Assembly: GCF_004803465.1 (NCBI RefSeq)
Contig: NZ_SRSF01000007.1
Span: 86,942-150,941, forward strand
Direction of reading: 5' to 3'
Source of the DNA: Neolewinella litorea
GTDB taxonomy: Bacteria; Bacteroidota; Bacteroidia; Chitinophagales; Saprospiraceae
Length of the DNA stretch: 64,000 nucleotides
Shown here one piece after another: positions 16,728 through 25,692 of this stretch. Position 1 is the stretch's first letter, and every line of letters starts with the position of its first letter. The position numbers and the translations under genes were made by a program. The notes beneath the pieces are model-generated. The model worked only from the letters and a program-made list of their open reading frames with translations, ran no database searches and was not told the origin of the DNA.

Positions 16728-18592
16728 GCTTCGACCTCCTTCGGGAGCTGACGGGCGGCCGACTTGTTGATTGACGGGAGCGGCTCACCGATATAGTAGA
16801 GGGTATCGCCGGCACTGACGCTCAACTTCTGGTCTCCACCGGCGGGTATAAAGGTGATGTCACCGTACTCCGTGCAGCGCAAATACAGGGGAACCGCGCG
16901 TTCCTCCCGCAGACGTGCAATCAGGGTAGGAAGTTCCTTGGGGTCCAGCAGCTCGATGGCATTGACGGTGCCGAAATTGCGTGCGGCGCGGTTGAACAGC
17001 AGGTAACTTACGTGGTGGCCGAACAGGGCCTCCTGACCGTAGCGCTGCGCCTGGATCTCTTTGCGCGTGACGAGGCGAAAAGCACCCCGGATGCCCTCGC
17101 GGCTGCGGTAGTTGTTGAGCAAGTAGAAGTTGTCTTCGTCGTTACCGGTCAGGGCCAGGACGTACCCGATGTCCGTCAGATCAAGTTGACTGTCCAGCAA
17201 GTCGGAATTAAGCTGTACCTGCAGAACGGTAAGGTGCTGTTCCTCGGCGATGTCGCTCTCCGCCCGGTTGGGGGTTACCAGGGTGACGTCGCGCCCGCTT
17301 TCCACTAGGGAGTGGGCCAGTTGGCGCGCACCCTCGGACGCACCGAAGATGAGGACCCCGCTGCCCTTGGGCAGGCTGACCTTCAATTTGCGGGCCAGGA
17401 AACCGGCCAGCGTTGCGTTAAGCAATACGGTGCCAAGGACGATGAGGAAGACCAGGGGCGTGATGTACTCCGCGTCCGTGATACCTTCCTTGGCCAGTTC
17501 AATCCCGAACAGGGAGGCGACACCAGCCGCCACGATCCCCCGGGGGCCTACCCAACTGACAAATGCCTTGTCGCGCCAGCCCAGGCCCGATGTATTAAGG
17601 CTCCAGAATACGCCGAGGGGGCGGGCCAGGAAAACCACGATCAGGAAGACATATAGGCTTTCCTGGTTCATGACCAGCTTGATCTGCTCGACGGTCATAT
17701 TGGCCGAGAGCAGGATGAAAAGTAGTGAGATCAACAGCAGGGTAAGGCTTTCCTTGAAGTCCAGGATATCGTGCAGGAAAGGCACTTCCCGGTTGGCCAG
17801 GTAGGCACCCATCACTACAGTAGTCAGCAGACCGCTCTCGTGGGCGATGGCGTCCGAGATCAGAAAGGCTCCGACCACGAAACCCAGCGTCACGATGTTG
17901 AGCAGGAACTTGGGAATGTACAGCCGGGATATCAGCACGAACAGCAGGTGGCCCAGCACGAACCCCAGGCCGATGCCTACCAGGCCCGACTGCAGGAATT
18001 TGATCAGGGAATTGTACACCGTGGCTTCCGGATCGTAATAGGCCACGATGAAATTGTAGAAGAGAACGGCCAGAAAAGCTCCGACGGGGTCGATAATGAT
18101 ACTTTCCCACTTCAGGATCGTAGCGACCTGTCGTTTGACGTTGATCTGCCGCATGATGGGCGCGATGACCGTGGGGCCGGTCACGACAATGAGCGTGGAA
18201 AACAGGAAGGCGATCTGCCAGTTGAGATCGAGGATGTAGTGGGCGGCCAGGCCGGCGACCACCGTGGTGGTCAGGGCGCCGTAGGTGGTCAGTCGCAGGA
18301 TGCTGTCGGCCATCCCCCGGATCTCCTTGAGCTTGAGCGTCAGGCCACCCTCGAAGAGAATCAGTCCGATGGAGAGGGAGACGAAGCTGTACAGCAGGTT
18401 GCCGGGGAAGAGTCCGGTGCCGGATTCACTGTCGAAGCGGGGACTCAGCAGCCGGTGGCCGGTGTATAACTCCCAGCCCGGGCCGATCATAATTCCGGCT
18501 AGAATAAGGGGCAAAATGGCCGGCACCTTAAGTCGCCAGGCGATCCACTGCGCGACAACTCCGAGAATAATCAGGCTTCCGATTTCGTACAT
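16724..18592 (-). CDS. CPA1-type Na+/H+ antiporter with C-terminal TrkA-like domains
   Basis: 622 residues. The first about 400 form 12-13 transmembrane helices of the Na+/H+ exchanger family, including FEGGLTL, the ion-site region VVTGPTVIAPI and ESIIIDPVGA, and WVGPRGIVAAGVASL. The cytoplasmic tail holds a Rossmann-like TrkA-N segment (about 410-530, GVLIFGASEGARQLAHSLVESG) and a TrkA-C-like part ending near 610. Proteins of this plan export Na+ or K+ in exchange for protons and are gated by ligand binding to the tail. The start is ATG 18592, upstream of the first TM helix. Confidence 0.9.
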   Translation of the reverse strand: MYEIGSLIILGVVAQWIAWRLKVPAILPLILAGIMIGPGWELYTGHRLLSPRFDSESGTGLFPGNLLYSFVSLSIGLILFEGGLTLKLKEIRGMADSILRLTTYGALTTTVVAGLAAHYILDLNWQIAFLFSTLIVVTGPTVIAPIMRQINVKRQVATILKWESIIIDPVGAFLAVLFYNFIVAYYDPEATVYNSLIKFLQSGLVGIGLGFVLGHLLFVLISRLYIPKFLLNIVTLGFVVGAFLISDAIAHESGLLTTVVMGAYLANREVPFLHDILDFKESLTLLLISLLFILLSANMTVEQIKLVMNQESLYVFLIVVFLARPLGVFWSLNTSGLGWRDKAFVSWVGPRGIVAAGVASLFGIELAKEGITDAEYITPLVFLIVLGTVLLNATLAGFLARKLKVSLPKGSGVLIFGASEGARQLAHSLVESGRDVTLVTPNRAESDIAEEQHLTVLQVQLNSDLLDSQLDLTDIGYVLALTGNDEDNFYLLNNYRSREGIRGAFRLVTRKEIQAQRYGQEALFGHHVSYLLFNRAARNFGTVNAIELLDPKELPTLIARLREERAVPLYLRCTEYGDITFIPAGGDQKLSVSAGDTLYYIGEPLPSINKSAARQLPKEVEA

Positions 18593-18675
18593 AGCAGTAA
18601 ATCGCCCGAGGATGAAAGTTGTTTATCGTCCCCTTGGGGTATCTTCGCTGCCCAACCAGTTATAACCTTTCGCCC

Positions 18676-18966
18676 TTGACCCGCCAGGAATTTGATCAAT
18701 CACTATCCGACGCCCAGCCCCCCGCAGACGCCGGCGTAGAGCTAACCTCGCTGTGGTGGATCAGCAAAAACCAGTGGGAGAAAGCCCATTTGCTCATCGA
18801 CCGGGCCCCGGGCTCCGACTGTGCCTGGGTACACGCCCACCTGCACCGCATTGAAGGCGACGATGCCAATGCCAGCTACTGGTACCGCCGGGCCGGGCGC
18901 GATAAACCCAACTACGGACTGGTCAAGGAACGCGAGGTGCTCCTGCAGCATTTTCTGGACCAGTAG
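18676..18966 (+). CDS. Small conserved Bacteroidota protein
   Basis: About 96 residues if translation begins at TTG 18676 (MTRQEFDQSLSD). No ATG fits; a TTG at 18619 would add residues that look non-coding. Seen: WWISKNQWEKAHLLID, WVHAHLHRIEGDDANASYWYRRAG and a C-terminal LVKEREVLLQHFL. The Trp/His pattern resembles a small conserved family I recall from Bacteroidota, of unknown function. There is no signal peptide. It lies 31 bases upstream of the cyclophilin lipoprotein gene, probably in the same operon. Confidence 0.65.
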   Translation: MTRQEFDQSLSDAQPPADAGVELTSLWWISKNQWEKAHLLIDRAPGSDCAWVHAHLHRIEGDDANASYWYRRAGRDKPNYGLVKEREVLLQHFLDQ

Positions 18967-18997
18967 CCCTCATTCGGCCCGACCACAACCCTCCATC

Positions 18998-19873
18998 ATG
19001 CGCCCCTTACTTCTGCTCCTGCCCCTTCTGAGTCTTGCCTACTGCGCGCGTCCGGTGGCCGGCTTCACGGTCGCACCAGCGAGCGTAGTGGCCGCCGATA
19101 CCCTTCGCTTCAATAATACCTCGGAGCGGGCGGTAAACTACCAGTGGGACTTTGGTAATGGCACGACCAGTACCGAAGCCGAACCGGCCGTCCGCTATTT
19201 CCGTTCGGGCGACTACCGGGTCGTACTTACGGCCACCAACGAAAAGGGAAAATCCCGTACCACCGCACAAACCATCAACGTGACTCCACCTAAAGAATGT
19301 CTCATCCGCATCGAGACGCCGCTCGGTAATATGTTGGCCCGCCTGTCGGATCAGACCCCCCAGCACCAGGACAATTTCGTCAAGCTCGTGGAAGAGAACT
19401 TCTACGACAGCCTCCTTTTTCACCGGGTCATTGAAGGGTTCATGATCCAGGGTGGCGACCCCACCAGTAAAAATGCGGGTCCGAACGACCGGCTGGGCAG
19501 CGGCGGCCCCGGCTACCAGATTCCCGCGGAGTTTGACCCCTCACTTGCGCACGTCAAGGGAGCCATCGCCGCGGCGCGGACGAATAACCCCGAAAAGAAG
19601 AGTTCGGGCTCTCAGTTTTACATCGTCCAGGGCCGGCCGGTAACCGAAGCCGAGCTCAACCGTCAGGAAAGCCAGACCGGCGTGCGCTACCCCAGCGACG
19701 TACGCGCAACCTACCTCGAAATGGGCGGCGTGCCCTTCCTGGACCAGAACTATACCGTCTTCGGGCAGGTGATCGAGGGAATGGACGTTATCGACAAAAT
19801 CGCCGCTACGGCCACCGGCGCGGGCGACCGGCCGCAGGAGGACGTACCCATGAAGATCAGTCTCGTCCGGTAA
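18998..19873 (+). CDS. Lipoprotein peptidyl-prolyl isomerase (PKD + cyclophilin)
   Basis: 291 residues from ATG 18998. The lipobox SLAYC (Cys about 17) makes it an envelope lipoprotein. A PKD domain follows (about 30-95; YQWDFGNGTTSTEAEP). The C-terminal cyclophilin domain (about 100-290) has FHRVIEGFMIQGGDP, SGSQFYIVQG and FGQVIEGMDVIDKIA. Cyclophilins catalyse cis-trans isomerisation of prolyl bonds; this one would help periplasmic or outer-membrane folding. The PKD linker probably spaces it from the membrane. The longer frame from 18821 overlaps the preceding gene and is not used. Confidence 0.9.
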   Translation: MRPLLLLLPLLSLAYCARPVAGFTVAPASVVAADTLRFNNTSERAVNYQWDFGNGTTSTEAEPAVRYFRSGDYRVVLTATNEKGKSRTTAQTINVTPPKECLIRIETPLGNMLARLSDQTPQHQDNFVKLVEENFYDSLLFHRVIEGFMIQGGDPTSKNAGPNDRLGSGGPGYQIPAEFDPSLAHVKGAIAAARTNNPEKKSSGSQFYIVQGRPVTEAELNRQESQTGVRYPSDVRATYLEMGGVPFLDQNYTVFGQVIEGMDVIDKIAATATGAGDRPQEDVPMKISLVR

Positions 19874-19938
19874 CCGGCACCGGACCGGTGAGGCCGGACG
19901 GGAAAGCAATTAGCCGACAAAATCCTATCTTGACCCCC

Positions 19939-20736
19939 ATGGCAAATTCGAGCGGAAGCAACAGTACTACCATTCTCGGCGTCGACGTCGGCGCCACGGG
20001 ATTCAAAGGCGGATTGGTCGACGTGAAAACCGGCACCATGCTTACGGAAAGGTTCCGTTTCGATACCCCCCAACCGGCCACGCCTTCCGCCATGGCCTAC
20101 ACCTTCCGCAGCCTGATCGATCATTTTGATTACAGCGGGGTAGTGGGCGTGGGTTTTCCCGCCACCGTACACCGCAACGTGGCCGGAAGCGCCTCCAATA
20201 TCGATAAAGCCTGGATCGGAACATCCATCTCCGAGACCTTCGGAAGGATGCGCGACGTCTCCATCTACGCCCTCAACGACGCCGACGCGGCCGGCATCGC
20301 GACTATGAACTTCGGTACCGGTCGTTCCCACAAGGAAGAGGGTACGGTGGTCATGATCACCATCGGCACCGGACTCGGGGGAGCCATGTTTCTGGACGGG
20401 CAGCTGGTGCCCAATTTCGAACTCGGTCAGCTCTACCTGAAGGGTATGGACATCGTCGCGGAAAAGTACATCTCCAACAAGGTGCGTAAGGACACCAACA
20501 TGGACTGGAAGACCTTCGGCAAGCGACTCAACAAGTACCTCACCTTCGTCAATTCCATCCTCAATCCTGATCTCATCATCCTCGGGGGCGGCGGCAGTAA
20601 GTACTTCACCGACTACAAGAAATACCTTAAGGTTCCCTGCGCGGTCAAACCGGCCGAAATGCGCAATACCGCCGGAACGGTCGGGGCGGCCGTATACGCT
20701 TACCAGCGGCACCACCGCAAGGTGGCCTCGGTCTAA
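19939..20736 (+). CDS. ppgK: Polyphosphate glucokinase (ROK-fold)
   Basis: 265 residues from ATG 19939. GVDVGATGFKGGLVDVKTG is the phosphate-1 motif in the form used by PPGK. TPQPATPSAM, GVGFPATV, LNDADAAGIA and the phosphate-2 motif TIGTGLGGAMFLDG follow, and NFELGQLYLKGMDIVAEKYI replaces the ExGH of ordinary ROK kinases as in the PPGK group. NPDLIILGGGGSKYF is also typical. It phosphorylates glucose using polyphosphate and/or ATP in the cytoplasm. Generic ROK glucokinase is the alternative. Confidence 0.85.
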   Translation: MANSSGSNSTTILGVDVGATGFKGGLVDVKTGTMLTERFRFDTPQPATPSAMAYTFRSLIDHFDYSGVVGVGFPATVHRNVAGSASNIDKAWIGTSISETFGRMRDVSIYALNDADAAGIATMNFGTGRSHKEEGTVVMITIGTGLGGAMFLDGQLVPNFELGQLYLKGMDIVAEKYISNKVRKDTNMDWKTFGKRLNKYLTFVNSILNPDLIILGGGGSKYFTDYKKYLKVPCAVKPAEMRNTAGTVGAAVYAYQRHHRKVASV

Positions 20737-20767
20737 ATCCTTCGATATTACTGGATAAGGCTCTTGC

Positions 20768-22267
20768 CTACCCGATGGTCCATTCGGCCCCGTCCTTCCC
20801 GTCTTTCACGGTGATGCCGGCCCCGGAAAGGGCGTCCCGCAGTTTGTCGGACAATGCCCAGTCCTTGTCGGCGCGCGCCTGCTGCCGCAAGTCGAGGACA
20901 ATTTGCATCACCTTGTCCAGGGCTTCCTGCTCGGCCCCCGCACCGGCAGCCTCGTCGCGGAGCCCGAGCACGTCGAACAGCAGGTTGCCCAGTCCTTTCT
21001 TGAACGATTCCAGACCTTCGGCACTTACCTCTTCTAAGGAGAGTTGTCCTCCCTTGAGGGCGTTTATCCTGGTGACCAGTTCGAATATGCGGGCAACGGC
21101 GCGGGGAGTATTGAAATCGTCATCCATCTCCTCGTAGGCAGCCGCCAGTCCGGCGGCCAATTCCTTGCCGACCGTTCCGTTCTGCGCGCCCCCCTTAGCT
21201 TCCAGGGAACCCAGGGTGGTCCAGGCCTCCATGAGCCGTACGTATCCCTTCTTGGCGGCCTGCAGGGCATCGTCGCTGAGGTCCATGGTGCTGCGATAAT
21301 GCGTTTGCAGCATGAAGAACCGGATCACCATCGGGCTGTACCCTTCGGAGACGTGCTCGCTCTCGCCGGTGAAAAGTTGTTCGGGCGTGATGGTGTTGCC
21401 GTCGGATTTTGACATCTTCTTGCCGTTCATCAACAGCATATTGGTGTGCAGCCAGTAACGGGCACCGGCGTGGTGGCACGCGCCGACGTTCTGGGCGATC
21501 TCGTTTTCGTGGTGGGGAAACTTGAGGTCGTTGCCGCCGCCGTGGATGTCGAATTGCTCACCCAGGTATTTGGTACTCATGGCGGAGCATTCCAGGTGCC
21601 AGCCGGGAAATCCTGGTCCCCAAGGGCTGTCCCAGCGCAGGATGTGGTCGTCGGAGGCTTTCATCCAGATGGCAAAGTCGGACGGGCTCCGCTTTTCATC
21701 CTGGGCCTTCAATTCCCGGCTCTCGGCCAGGAGTTCGTCGATGCGGCGGCCGGACAGCTCCCCGTACCGCTCGTCGTTGGCGTTGTTGTAGGCCTCGACG
21801 TCGAAGTATACCGAGCCGTTTACCTCGTAAGCGTACCCGTTGCGGAGTATCTCCTGCACCATCTCGATCTGTTCAATGATGTGGCCTGTGGCGCGGGGCT
21901 CGATGCTCGGGGGCAGCGCATTGAAGGTGCGCATCATGTCGTGAAACTGATTGCTGAACTTCTGGGCCACTTCCATGGGCTCGAGTTGCTCCAGTCGGGC
22001 ACCCTTGCTCATGCGGTCCTCCCCGTCGTCGGTGAGGTGACCTACGTCGGTGATGTTGCGGACGTAGCGCACCCGGTAGCCCTTAGCCATCAGGTAACGG
22101 TAGATGATGTCGAAGCTCACGAACGTGCGGCAGTTACCAAGATGGACGGGGTTGTACACCGTCGGGCCGCAAACGTATAGTCCCACGTGTCCCTCTACCA
22201 GCGGCTTGAAGGTTTCCTTGCGGCGGGTCAGGCTGTTGTAGAGGATAAGATCGGTGGGCATAAGCAT
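20768..22267 (-). CDS. cysS: Cysteinyl-tRNA synthetase
   Basis: 499 residues from ATG 22267 (a second ATG at 22261 is equally possible). The class I signature is [15 protein letters not shown] (HIGH variant HLGN) and the second is KMSKSDGN (KMSKS). Zinc ligands are present: C in YVCGPTVYN, and the C/H cluster around [10 protein letters not shown] and HHENEIAQ. The [15 protein letters not shown] block is diagnostic of CysRS. The open frame runs on to 23080 through the glycosylase gene, but that extension is not real. The upstream gap holds hairpin repeats. Confidence 0.97.
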   Translation of the reverse strand: MLMPTDLILYNSLTRRKETFKPLVEGHVGLYVCGPTVYNPVHLGNCRTFVSFDIIYRYLMAKGYRVRYVRNITDVGHLTDDGEDRMSKGARLEQLEPMEVAQKFSNQFHDMMRTFNALPPSIEPRATGHIIEQIEMVQEILRNGYAYEVNGSVYFDVEAYNNANDERYGELSGRRIDELLAESRELKAQDEKRSPSDFAIWMKASDDHILRWDSPWGPGFPGWHLECSAMSTKYLGEQFDIHGGGNDLKFPHHENEIAQNVGACHHAGARYWLHTNMLLMNGKKMSKSDGNTITPEQLFTGESEHVSEGYSPMVIRFFMLQTHYRSTMDLSDDALQAAKKGYVRLMEAWTTLGSLEAKGGAQNGTVGKELAAGLAAAYEEMDDDFNTPRAVARIFELVTRINALKGGQLSLEEVSAEGLESFKKGLGNLLFDVLGLRDEAAGAGAEQEALDKVMQIVLDLRQQARADKDWALSDKLRDALSGAGITVKDGKDGAEWTIG

Positions 22268-22308
22268 ACTGTTTCGGGCGGCAAAATTAAGGTATTCCCA
22301 GGAGTAGG

Positions 22309-22355
22309 GACCGTCCAACCGCTTAAACCGTTGGACGGTCCCCCCACCGTCCAAC
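22309..22355. repeat. Dispersed hairpin repeat (GTTGGACGGT family)
   Basis: GTTGGACGGT (22330-22339), six C, then ACCGTCCAAC (22346-22355) is a perfect 10-bp hairpin. A second overlapping dyad pairs CCGTCCAAC just upstream with GTTGGACGG across about 10 bases. The same unit occurs twice at 53572-53632. It sits between the glycosylase stop and the cysS start. Confidence 0.75.
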
Positions 22356-22410
22356 GGCTCACCTGTCCAACCGCAGGTGGTCCGACCACTCAGCAGCAGG
22401 ACCAACCTAG

Positions 22411-23025
22411 CTAAAGTTCCGTATCCCCCATCTCCCACAAGTAACGGCTGGCGTAGCTGCGGTACGGGCGCCAGGGCTCCGCGGCGGCCTCCATGGCCTG
22501 CAACAAGGCTCTGCCCTTCAGGTGGTGGAGGTCGAAAAGGGCGATCAAATTGCGGCGCACCACGAGGTCGTCGAGCGGCAGCAGGTCCGGGCGGTGCAGA
22601 ACGAACATGAGCACCATCTCCACGGTCCACTTCCCAACCCCCTTGATTCGGGTAAGCAGTTCTATGATCTCCCCGTCGGAAAGGATGCTCCATTCCTGGT
22701 CGATCAACTTGTGTTCCAGCCAGAAGCTCGCCACGTTGTGGAGGTAAGCGGCCTTGGACCGGCTCATGCCCACCGCCCGCAGGTCTGCCACGGAGAGTTC
22801 CAGGAGCCTGTCGGGGTGGGGGTAGCCGTCCGGAAAGACGTCCATAAAGCGGCCAAATATGGTCCCCGCCGCCCGCCCGCTGAGCTGCTGGTAGGTGATC
22901 GAGCGGAGCAAGCCGAAGTAGACATCGCCCCCGAAATCGGGCCGCTCCTGCAACTGGTGGCGGGCTACGATAGGTGCCAGGCGGGGCTCCTGGCTCAGGT
23001 GGGCGATGATGGCGGGGTCGGTCAT
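22411..23025 (-). CDS. HhH-GPD DNA glycosylase (AlkA/3-methyladenine type)
   Basis: 204 residues. The helix-hairpin-helix is LTRIKGVGKWTVEMVLMF (about 122-140), followed by the catalytic Asp region LPLDDLVVRR. YQQLSGRAAGTIFGRF and AVGMSRSKAAYL are typical of the AlkA/MpgII group. There are no Cys residues for an iron-sulphur cluster, unlike Nth/MutY. It would remove alkylated bases in base-excision repair. It is oriented like cysS downstream and the flavin reductase upstream, but a terminator hairpin separates it from the latter. Confidence 0.88.
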   Translation of the reverse strand: MTDPAIIAHLSQEPRLAPIVARHQLQERPDFGGDVYFGLLRSITYQQLSGRAAGTIFGRFMDVFPDGYPHPDRLLELSVADLRAVGMSRSKAAYLHNVASFWLEHKLIDQEWSILSDGEIIELLTRIKGVGKWTVEMVLMFVLHRPDLLPLDDLVVRRNLIALFDLHHLKGRALLQAMEAAAEPWRPYRSYASRYLWEMGDTEL

Positions 23026-23038
23026 GGGATAGGGTAAC

Positions 23039-23073
23039 GCAAAAAGGTCCCCGACGGTCGACCGTCGGGGACC
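23039..23073 (-). terminator. Intrinsic terminator after the flavin reductase gene
   Basis: A perfect palindrome at 23046-23073 (GGTCCCCGACGGT and ACCGTCGGGGACC around CG) is followed on the minus strand by TTTTT. It lies 61 bases after the stop of the 23134 gene and ends transcription before the glycosylase gene. Confidence 0.85.
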
Positions 23074-23133
23074 CCGGCATGCGGTGTCAGCGGCCGTTGC
23101 CCCGCTGGGGCCGGCCGGCGACGGTGCCTTGGT

Positions 23134-23670
23134 TTAGCTTTGCGGACTGGTGCCCTCGTAATGCTTGCGGGTATCGGCCTCGGTGATGGGCTGCCCGTCC
23201 TTGCTGATGGCGTTGACGATGCGTCCCACGAACAGCAGATGATCGCCGGGGGTCGTCAGAGCATCTTCGAGTTTGCATTCCAGGGTGGCGATGCCGCAGT
23301 CGAGGAGGGGCGCGCCGGTCTTTCCCTCCTGGTAGGAAATGCCGTTGACGGACCGGTTGCTATAATCCACCTCGTGCTGCTCGGCGAACTTCTGAATGAG
23401 CTTCTCGTCGCTCTTGCCTAGCACGCTGAGCGAAAAGGACTGCGCCCGCTGGATCGTCTCGTTGAGGTCGCTGTCCTTCTGTACGGCGATGGTGATGAGG
23501 GGCGGTTCAAAACTGGACTGCATCGCCCAGCTCACGGTAGAGGCGGTGACCCAGTCTTCGTCGCGCGACGAGAGGTCCTCCCCGCCCTTGCGGGTGGCGA
23601 CGATGTAGAATCCGTACGATAATTGTTTGAGGGCTTTGTCTAGTTGCTGGTCGGCTTTCTGTTTGGCCAT
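23134..23670 (-). CDS. Flavin reductase-like FMN-binding protein
   Basis: 178 residues from ATG 23670 (MAKQKADQQLDKALKQL); the longer frame to 23787 is not supported. It has a split-barrel flavin-reductase fold: SYGFYIVATRKG, VTASTVSWAMQSSFEPPLITIAVQ (the FMN-phosphate-binding stretch), then FSLSVLGKSD, and GDHLLFVGRIVNA near the end. The family uses FMN with NAD(P)H or serves with monooxygenases and rubredoxin/oxygen systems. No partner oxygenase is nearby. The next gene is divergent. Confidence 0.85.
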   Translation of the reverse strand: MAKQKADQQLDKALKQLSYGFYIVATRKGGEDLSSRDEDWVTASTVSWAMQSSFEPPLITIAVQKDSDLNETIQRAQSFSLSVLGKSDEKLIQKFAEQHEVDYSNRSVNGISYQEGKTGAPLLDCGIATLECKLEDALTTPGDHLLFVGRIVNAISKDGQPITEADTRKHYEGTSPQS

Positions 23671-23846
23671 GGGGTATGATGGTTTTCGTTTACAATGCGT
23701 TAGTGCAACGGTACCCTTCCGACGGTTGTTCAGCCAGTTTGTCCGCCGCAACGCCGAGAATACGCCCGCAGCCGTTGGGCTTATCACTCGCCTGCCGCGT
23801 TATATTGCTTTGGGGTAAAGCCCCTGCACCCGCGTCCGCGCCGCCT

Positions 23847-24605
23847 ATGAAATACCTCCTTCCCCTGCTTGTGCTTCTCCCCCTGTTGGGATGTCTTGAC
23901 GACGACGACCAACTCGATCCGCTGCGCGATGTACAGTTTACCCTGAACTACCGCGCCACCTACGGCGGTGACCCCCTCGGCATCCAGCGGGAAACCTACG
24001 GATATCCCACGGGCGATTCCCTCAAGGTGCTCCTGTTTCAGTACTACGTGTCCGACCTGGAGTTGCTGCCGGCCGACGGCGATGATGCGGTACGCCTTGC
24101 GGAGATTGACCTGATCCGGTGGATGTCGGCGGCCGAGGACGCCACCCAGCAGCGCACCTATCTGGTGCCCCCCGGCGATTACCGTGGCCTGCGCTTTGGA
24201 CTGGGCGTGAAACCCTCCCTGAACGCCCGCGACCCAAGCGAATTTGCGGCCAACTACGTCCTCAACGAAGCGGAATTCTGGGGGCCGTCCACCCGCTACG
24301 TATTCGCCAAGATTGAAGCCAACGCCATGCTGGAAGACGACGGCCGCTTCGACACCGGCCTGAGCTACCACATGGGAAGCGACGCGCTGTACCGGACAGT
24401 GTCCCTGGAGCAGCCCTTCACGGTCGGAGGCAACGAAACGCCCACGCTCACCCTAACCGCCGATGTGCTGCGGGCGCTGAGCGGCAACGGACAGACCTTC
24501 GACATCACCTCCCCCGACAAGCAGACTGTACACGGGGGCAACCAGGAAGTAGCCACCGGCATCTGGAACCGGCTTGCCGGACAGTTCACCCTGTCGGTGG
24601 AGTAA
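23847..24605 (+). CDS. MbnP-family lipoprotein (putative copper-binding)
   Basis: 252 residues from ATG 23847; the lipobox is LLGC (Cys about 16), followed by an acidic DDDDQLD spacer. The sequence fits the MbnP (MXAN_0976-type) family: FTLNYRATYGGDPL, SLKVLLFQYYVSDLELL, RTYLVPPGDYRGLRFGLGV and NEAEFWGPSTRYVFAKIE. Family knowledge: MbnP binds copper after a tryptophan is oxidised to kynurenine by its partner di-heme enzyme MbnH. Candidate Trp residues lie in LIRWMSAAED, EAEFWGPS and GIWNRLAG. Its TAA directly abuts the ATG of a MauG/MbnH-type gene, which supports the pair. Confidence 0.8.
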   Translation: MKYLLPLLVLLPLLGCLDDDDQLDPLRDVQFTLNYRATYGGDPLGIQRETYGYPTGDSLKVLLFQYYVSDLELLPADGDDAVRLAEIDLIRWMSAAEDATQQRTYLVPPGDYRGLRFGLGVKPSLNARDPSEFAANYVLNEAEFWGPSTRYVFAKIEANAMLEDDGRFDTGLSYHMGSDALYRTVSLEQPFTVGGNETPTLTLTADVLRALSGNGQTFDITSPDKQTVHGGNQEVATGIWNRLAGQFTLSVE

Positions 24606-25670
24606 ATGTGCCGGTGGTGGACCATACTCCCCCTGCTCTGCCTGGCCTGCGTGGAGGAATCCGCCGCCCCGGCAGATTTTGCCGCCATCCTTTACCCGGC
24701 GGGTAACCCCTCCACCGCAGCGGGCGTAGAACTGGGAGAACGGCTGTTCTTCGACCCCATTCTTTCGGCCGATTCCACCGTCAGTTGTGCAAGTTGCCAC
24801 CGGCCGGAGCGGGCCTTTGCCGACGGCACCGCGGTGAGCCTCGGACTGGGTGGCCTGGCGGGAACACGCAATACGCCAGGTCTTACCAACGTCGGATATT
24901 TCCACCACCCCCTGTTCTGGGACGGGCGCGCCGACAACCTGGAAGCCCAGGCCGGACATCCCGTCGGCACCCCCCACGAAATGGGCGGCACGTGGCCGGA
25001 AGCGGTAGCGCGCCTGGCGGCCTCGGACACCTACGGGGCGCTGTTTGCCCGGGCGTTCGGCTCTCCGGATATCGACTCCTCCCGCGTGGGGCACGCCCTG
25101 GCCCAGTACCAGCGCACCCTCGTCTCCCGCAACAGCAAATACGATCGCGTGCGCCGCGGAGAAGCCACTTACACCGCCCTGGAGGCACTCGGCCACGCCC
25201 TGTTTTTCGACTTCGGCGACGATCCGGAAGGTGCCTACGCGGGCCTGCCCACCGCCGAATGCGCCCACTGCCACACCCCTCCCCACTTCACCAACCAGCG
25301 CTACGAAAACAACGGTCTCGACGAAGCAATGGACCTGCAGACCTTCCCCGATCCCGGCCGCGGAGCCGTCACGGGCATCCCCTACGACAACGGGAAATTT
25401 CGTAATCCCGGCCTGCGCAACGTGGCGCTTACGGCCCCCTACATGCACGACGGCCGCTTCGCCACCCTCGAGGAGGTGGTCGACCACTACAATTCCGGCG
25501 GCCGGTACGCGGAAAACCGCAGCGCGAACGTTCACCCCCTGCACCTGGATGCACGACAAAAGGCGGCCCTGGTCGCCTTCCTGCACACCCTTACCGATAC
25601 CTCGTTTGTTGTGTCGTTCAGTACGAAATCCGATAGGCTGATCGAGGGCGCCGGCGCGCGGGTGCAATAG
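24606..25670 (+). CDS. Di-heme cytochrome c peroxidase, MauG/MbnH type (copy 1)
   Basis: 354 residues. The N-terminus MCRWWTILPLLCLAC is a lipoprotein signal. There are two c-type heme sites, CASCH (about 60) and CAHCH (about 220). NTPGLTNVGYFHHPLFWDGRA and LRNVALTAPYMHDGRFATLEEVVDHY are family hallmarks. The probable role is periplasmic oxidation of a protein Trp in the MbnP partner encoded immediately upstream, rather than bulk peroxide removal. It starts right after the MbnP stop codon, so the two are one transcript. A second, diverged copy follows 22 bases on. Confidence 0.85.
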   Translation: MCRWWTILPLLCLACVEESAAPADFAAILYPAGNPSTAAGVELGERLFFDPILSADSTVSCASCHRPERAFADGTAVSLGLGGLAGTRNTPGLTNVGYFHHPLFWDGRADNLEAQAGHPVGTPHEMGGTWPEAVARLAASDTYGALFARAFGSPDIDSSRVGHALAQYQRTLVSRNSKYDRVRRGEATYTALEALGHALFFDFGDDPEGAYAGLPTAECAHCHTPPHFTNQRYENNGLDEAMDLQTFPDPGRGAVTGIPYDNGKFRNPGLRNVALTAPYMHDGRFATLEEVVDHYNSGGRYAENRSANVHPLHLDARQKAALVAFLHTLTDTSFVVSFSTKSDRLIEGAGARVQ

Positions 25671-25692
25671 GCAGCAAAAAGAGCAAGCGAAT

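Noticed and set aside
20768..23080. A 770-codon minus-strand frame that would fuse cysS to a long N-terminal extension
   Set aside because: The first 270 codons run through the DNA glycosylase gene in another frame and are Pro/Arg-rich, as expected of a shadow frame in GC-rich DNA. CysRS itself starts at 22267 or 22261.
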